Source of the DNA: Chloroflexi bacterium UBA2235
GTDB taxonomy: Bacteria > Chloroflexota > UBA11872 > UBA12225
NCBI GenBank assembly: GCA_002347925.1
Contig: DDYL01000102.1
Span: forward strand, 31,133 to 39,881
DNA length: 8,749 nt
Reading direction: 5' to 3'
Every line of letters starts with the position of its first letter. Position 1 is the first letter of the stretch. The notes under the pieces are model-generated. The model made no database searches and had not been told where the DNA came from. It saw only the letters and a program-made list of their open reading frames with translations. The position numbers and the translations under genes were made by a program. Shown here piece after piece: positions 6,110-8,749 of this stretch.

Positions 6110-7000
6110 TCAGGATGCGCCGCGTGCCCGGGCGGTTACACGAGTCGCCCCCGTGCCGGTTCGGGTCTTGGTTGACTTTCCATCCGGAGGCGTCGGCAAG
6201 GTGGCTGCCTTCCTCACCGGTATCGCCGGGTCGGGTCTCATCCACCCGACAACCGGAGCAAGGATGGTCATGACGGGATGCGTTGGCGCAAGGATTGGAG
6301 GCTCCGGGAGGTCACTCGGGATCACGCCGAGGACGGGTGAACCGAGGGTCCGGGTCGCGTCATCTGCGTCCTGGATTCGATTGTCAAGGTAATGTAAGAC
6401 AAAAGCAAGCCCAACTCCGGCGACAAAGGCGACGGCCGCTTGAATGATGACATCGAGGAACCGTCTGATGATGCTGGGTGCTTTCGGGTCGCGTGGTGGG
6501 TCGATCACGTTGACGTTGACCGGTTGCCGACCATCGCGCGTGAAATACGCCGCCCCTTCGGTACGGAGTACGTCATCGGCAGCCTCTGCCAGATGCCTGG
6601 TGAGAGCTTCCTTGCCGGTGGTGATTGTGATGATGAGGGCTCGATGCAGTTTGCGGGTCTGGAAAGCCTCGATGATGTCCTTGGTTTCAAGCCTCTCGGC
6701 GTACCGCGACTCGATTCGCCGTGCAAGTTTGTCGGCGAAGTCCTGGGTCTTGATGATGACGCCAAGGTCGTCGGTCAAGTACTCGGAGTACAGCGTCTGC
6801 CAATAGTCTTGCGGGTAGTAACTCGTTGCTCCGGGGACTTGGGCCGGGATGATCGCCTGGATGTAGACCGTAATCTCTGTGCGGTAGATCGGCGGGATCA
6901 CAAGATTGAAGATCAGGCTGGCGATGAACGTGACGACGACAAGGGGCGTGATCAGTCGCCGTCGGCGCCAGACGATCTGGCCGTACTCACGAAACTCCAT
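6110..7000 (-). CDS. Wzz/CapA-like chain-length regulator, first copy
   Basis: The product is 296 residues from ATG 7000, with AGGA (7007-7010) 6 nt upstream. Its N-terminus is MEFREYGQIVWRRRR, then a membrane helix (about 16-35) and an external domain starting PPIYRTEITVYI, typical of the Wzz fold (PF02706-like). That domain includes tyrosine-rich YYPQDYWQTLYSEYL (61-75) and helical segments. The junction VIDPPRDPKAPS (166-176) has the proline pattern that precedes the second helix (about 184-203), and SPVLGVIPSD (221-230) follows. The tail of about 65 residues beyond that is long, proline-rich and basic, likely cytoplasmic and disordered. The role is polymer length control and kinase activation. 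The start overlaps the end of the glycosyltransferase gene by 14 nt, implying translational coupling. Confidence 0.9.
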   Translation of the reverse strand: MEFREYGQIVWRRRRLITPLVVVTFIASLIFNLVIPPIYRTEITVYIQAIIPAQVPGATSYYPQDYWQTLYSEYLTDDLGVIIKTQDFADKLARRIESRYAERLETKDIIEAFQTRKLHRALIITITTGKEALTRHLAEAADDVLRTEGAAYFTRDGRQPVNVNVIDPPRDPKAPSIIRRFLDVIIQAAVAFVAGVGLAFVLHYLDNRIQDADDATRTLGSPVLGVIPSDLPEPPILAPTHPVMTILAPVVGWMRPDPAIPVRKAATLPTPPDGKSTKTRTGTGATRVTARARGAS

Positions 7001-8159
7001 GGGTGATCCTGTCTGCGTTCGGTGGGTTCGGACCGTCCCCGGGTCTCGCCGGGGCACCGTCATGGACGCGGCTGAATGCGCGCGCAACCCACGCACGCAT
7101 CTGCGCCTTGAACGTCTCCGTGTCGAACCGGGCAGCGTGAGAGGCAATCGCATCACAGTCCCACGACTGCCTCCAGACTTCGGATAGAACCGAAGCGAGT
7201 GCCTCAGGAGTCGCCTCGTGGAAGAATGCGCCGGTCTTCCCCGGCACGACGGTGTCAAGCGCACCGCCCGAACCGAAAGCCACGACTGGCCGTCCGGCGG
7301 CCATGGCCTCCACCGGCGCGATTCCGAAATCTTCTTCAGCCGGGAAGATAAATGCGGTGGCGTCGGCGATCACGGACCGTTTCTCGGCCTCATTTACCCA
7401 TCCGAGGAACTCAATCGTGGGTCCAGCGAGAGCCTCAAGGCGTGCACGGTCACGTCCTTCGCCCAGGATCTTCAATGGCGCCCGCAGTTGGTTACATGCG
7501 GCAATGGCTAGATCGATCCGCTTGTAGGGGATCAGTCGCGACGCAACGACAAAGTAGCCGCCATCGCGGGAGGTGGCTCGAAGTGGTGCAAAGGGTGTCG
7601 TGTCGACTGGTGGATAGATGATCGATGATTTTCGACTGTAGTACCTATTGATCCGTTCCTGGACGACCGTTGAGATCGCTGAGAATTCGTCGACCCGGTT
7701 TGACGTCTTGACGTCCCAATGACGCAGCCACGAGAGGATCGGTGCGAGGACTGCCCGCTGCCAGCGCGATACCGGTTCGTCGCGAACGTAGTCATCGAAA
7801 GCCCACGCAAACCGCATTGGTGTGAGGCAGTAGTTCAGATGGATTGCGTCAGGGCGCGTCACGACCGCTTTCGACCAGGCACTGCTCATTGAAAGGACTA
7901 CGTCGTACCGGGACAAGTCGAGGCTTTCGAAAGCAAATGGGAAGACCGGCAGGAATGGCTGGTGGTGCCGGTGCACCAGTGGCAGATGCTGCATGAAACT
8001 GGTTCGGATATCCATCGTGCGGAACGCGGGATCAACAAACGACGGTTCGTAGATGGATGTGAAGATCGGCGCGTCCGGAAAAAGGTCGTGCAAAACCATG
8101 AGGACGCGTTCAGCGCCGCCCATCTGGTTCAGGTAGTCATGGACGATCGCAAATCGCAT
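6987..8159 (-). CDS. GT4-family glycosyltransferase, WbaZ-like
   Basis: This 390-residue GT-B enzyme would transfer a sugar from a nucleotide donor onto the lipid-linked repeat unit at the cytoplasmic membrane face. The N-terminal domain starts MRFAIVHDYLNQMGGAERVL, with the acceptor-side glycine motif GGAERV, and includes CLTPMRFAWAFDDY (111-124), characteristic of WbaZ-like mannosyltransferases. The C-terminal domain has VASRLIPYKRID (205-216), LGEGRDRARL (232-241) and the E-x7-E motif (E276, E284 in EDFGIAPVE) that contacts the donor. ATG 8159 is chosen because family members start at this motif; the frame is open to 8315, but the extra residues look non-coding and no ribosome site marks any start. 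The last 25 or so residues are a disordered tail. The TGA lies inside the start of the Wzz-like gene. Mannose as donor is only a guess. Confidence 0.92.
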   Translation of the reverse strand: MRFAIVHDYLNQMGGAERVLMVLHDLFPDAPIFTSIYEPSFVDPAFRTMDIRTSFMQHLPLVHRHHQPFLPVFPFAFESLDLSRYDVVLSMSSAWSKAVVTRPDAIHLNYCLTPMRFAWAFDDYVRDEPVSRWQRAVLAPILSWLRHWDVKTSNRVDEFSAISTVVQERINRYYSRKSSIIYPPVDTTPFAPLRATSRDGGYFVVASRLIPYKRIDLAIAACNQLRAPLKILGEGRDRARLEALAGPTIEFLGWVNEAEKRSVIADATAFIFPAEEDFGIAPVEAMAAGRPVVAFGSGGALDTVVPGKTGAFFHEATPEALASVLSEVWRQSWDCDAIASHAARFDTETFKAQMRAWVARAFSRVHDGAPARPGDGPNPPNADRITHGVS

Positions 8160-8239
8160 GGTGTCGGCGTTTTTCATCCGAATGAGGAACGCGGTTGGCG
8201 GAAGACGGATGCGCGTATTGGCATCGGCGTGACTGCGGG

Positions 8240-8749
8240 CTAGTACGCCCCGCGTCCGGAAATTACTGTCGGGATCGTTCGCAGGATGATTTTCACGTCT
8301 AGGCTGAGCGACCAATTCTCGATGTAATACAAGTCAAGCATGACCATTTCGTCGAATGGGAGGTCACTGCGACCACTCACTTGCCAGAGGCCCGTCAGGC
8401 CTGGCGTGACGGAGAGACGACGCTTGTGCCAATCCTCATATTGTGCAACTTCGTGCGGAAACGGTGGTCGGGGACCAACAAGGCTCATCTCTCCGGTCAG
8501 GATTGACCAGAACTGTGGCAACTCATCAAGCGACAGCTTGCGGAGGACACGCCCCACCCGGGTTCGCCGAGGGTCGTCCCGCATCTTGAAGATGACTCCA
8601 CCCGCCTCGTTGTCCTTCATCAGGTCGGCAAGGCGACGGTCGGCGTCCTGATGCATGGACCTGACCTTGAAGCAGCGAAACGTCCGACCGCGCATGCCGA
8701 CCCGTACCTGAGGGATGAAGACCGGGCCGGTTGAATCGATCTTGACCGC
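8240..8749 (-). CDS. Polyprenyl-phosphate sugar-1-phosphate transferase, C-terminal part
   Basis: The visible 169 residues are the catalytic domain of the bacterial sugar transferase family (PF02397; WcaJ, WbaP, CpsE, PglC), which moves a hexose-1-phosphate from a nucleotide sugar to undecaprenyl phosphate and so starts each repeat unit. Visible are KIDSTGPVFIPQVRVGMRG (3-21), RCFKVRSM (25-32), the catalytic Asp-Glu pair in LSLDELPQ (D75, E76), GEMSLVGPRP (86-95), PGLTGLWQVSGR (116-127), and the closing WSLSLDVKIILRTI (146-159). The frame stays open to the right edge, so the start and any N-terminal membrane or CoA-binding-like domain lie outside. It ends 80 bp before the glycosyltransferase start and is upstream of it in the operon. 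A short or long (five-helix) form cannot be distinguished. Confidence 0.95.
   Translation of the reverse strand, partial: AVKIDSTGPVFIPQVRVGMRGRTFRCFKVRSMHQDADRRLADLMKDNEAGGVIFKMRDDPRRTRVGRVLRKLSLDELPQFWSILTGEMSLVGPRPPFPHEVAQYEDWHKRRLSVTPGLTGLWQVSGRSDLPFDEMVMLDLYYIENWSLSLDVKIILRTIPTVISGRGAY

Noticed and set aside
6440..7006. Plus-strand 188-residue acidic open frame
   Set aside because: It is the antisense shadow of the first Wzz-like gene; its Asp/Gly/Val richness follows from the complementary codons.
8160..8315. N-terminal extension of the glycosyltransferase
   Set aside because: The frame is open, but the residues are polar and disordered, overlap the sugar transferase gene, and family members start at the MRFAIVHDYL motif.

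Overview
The window is about 8.7 kb of moderately high-GC bacterial DNA with GTG starts in several genes and conventional Shine-Dalgarno sites. The gene complement points to a free-living bacterium that makes an envelope or extracellular polysaccharide. The style of the two short chain-length proteins with a separate tyrosine kinase makes Chloroflexota or a similar phylum my best guess, but that is impression rather than proof. There is no tRNA, rRNA, CRISPR array, transposase or integrase that I can see.

Right half (about 4473-8749, all on the minus strand): the downstream end of an exopolysaccharide/capsule operon. In transcription order it holds a membrane sugar-1-phosphate transferase (its N-terminal part lies beyond the right edge), a GT4-family glycosyltransferase of the WbaZ type, two related but diverged Wzz/CapA-like membrane proteins in tandem, and a CpsD/CapB-type BY-kinase. 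The transferase would load the first sugar onto the lipid carrier, the glycosyltransferase would extend the repeat unit, and the Wzz-like proteins with the kinase would control polymerisation and export. No Wzx flippase or Wzy polymerase lies inside the window.

Middle (about 2115-4262): an exported serine hydrolase of the dienelactone-hydrolase-like alpha/beta family lies downstream of the operon on the same strand, after a 261-bp gap. It converges on a small two-helix membrane protein on the plus strand, with a perfect 9-bp inverted repeat (likely a two-way terminator) between them. The small membrane protein is divergent from a putative lipoprotein of unknown function.

Left part (1-2023): a classical short-chain dehydrogenase downstream of the lipoprotein, a possible 58-residue alanine-rich protein, an SRPBCC/AHSA1-type protein on the plus strand, and the N-terminal part of an unrecognised minus-strand gene that runs off the left edge.

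I see no clear new defence or mobile system. The points most worth a second look are the paired Wzz-like proteins served by one kinase with a poor tyrosine tail, a very strong hairpin inside the second Wzz-like gene, and the small orphan genes.
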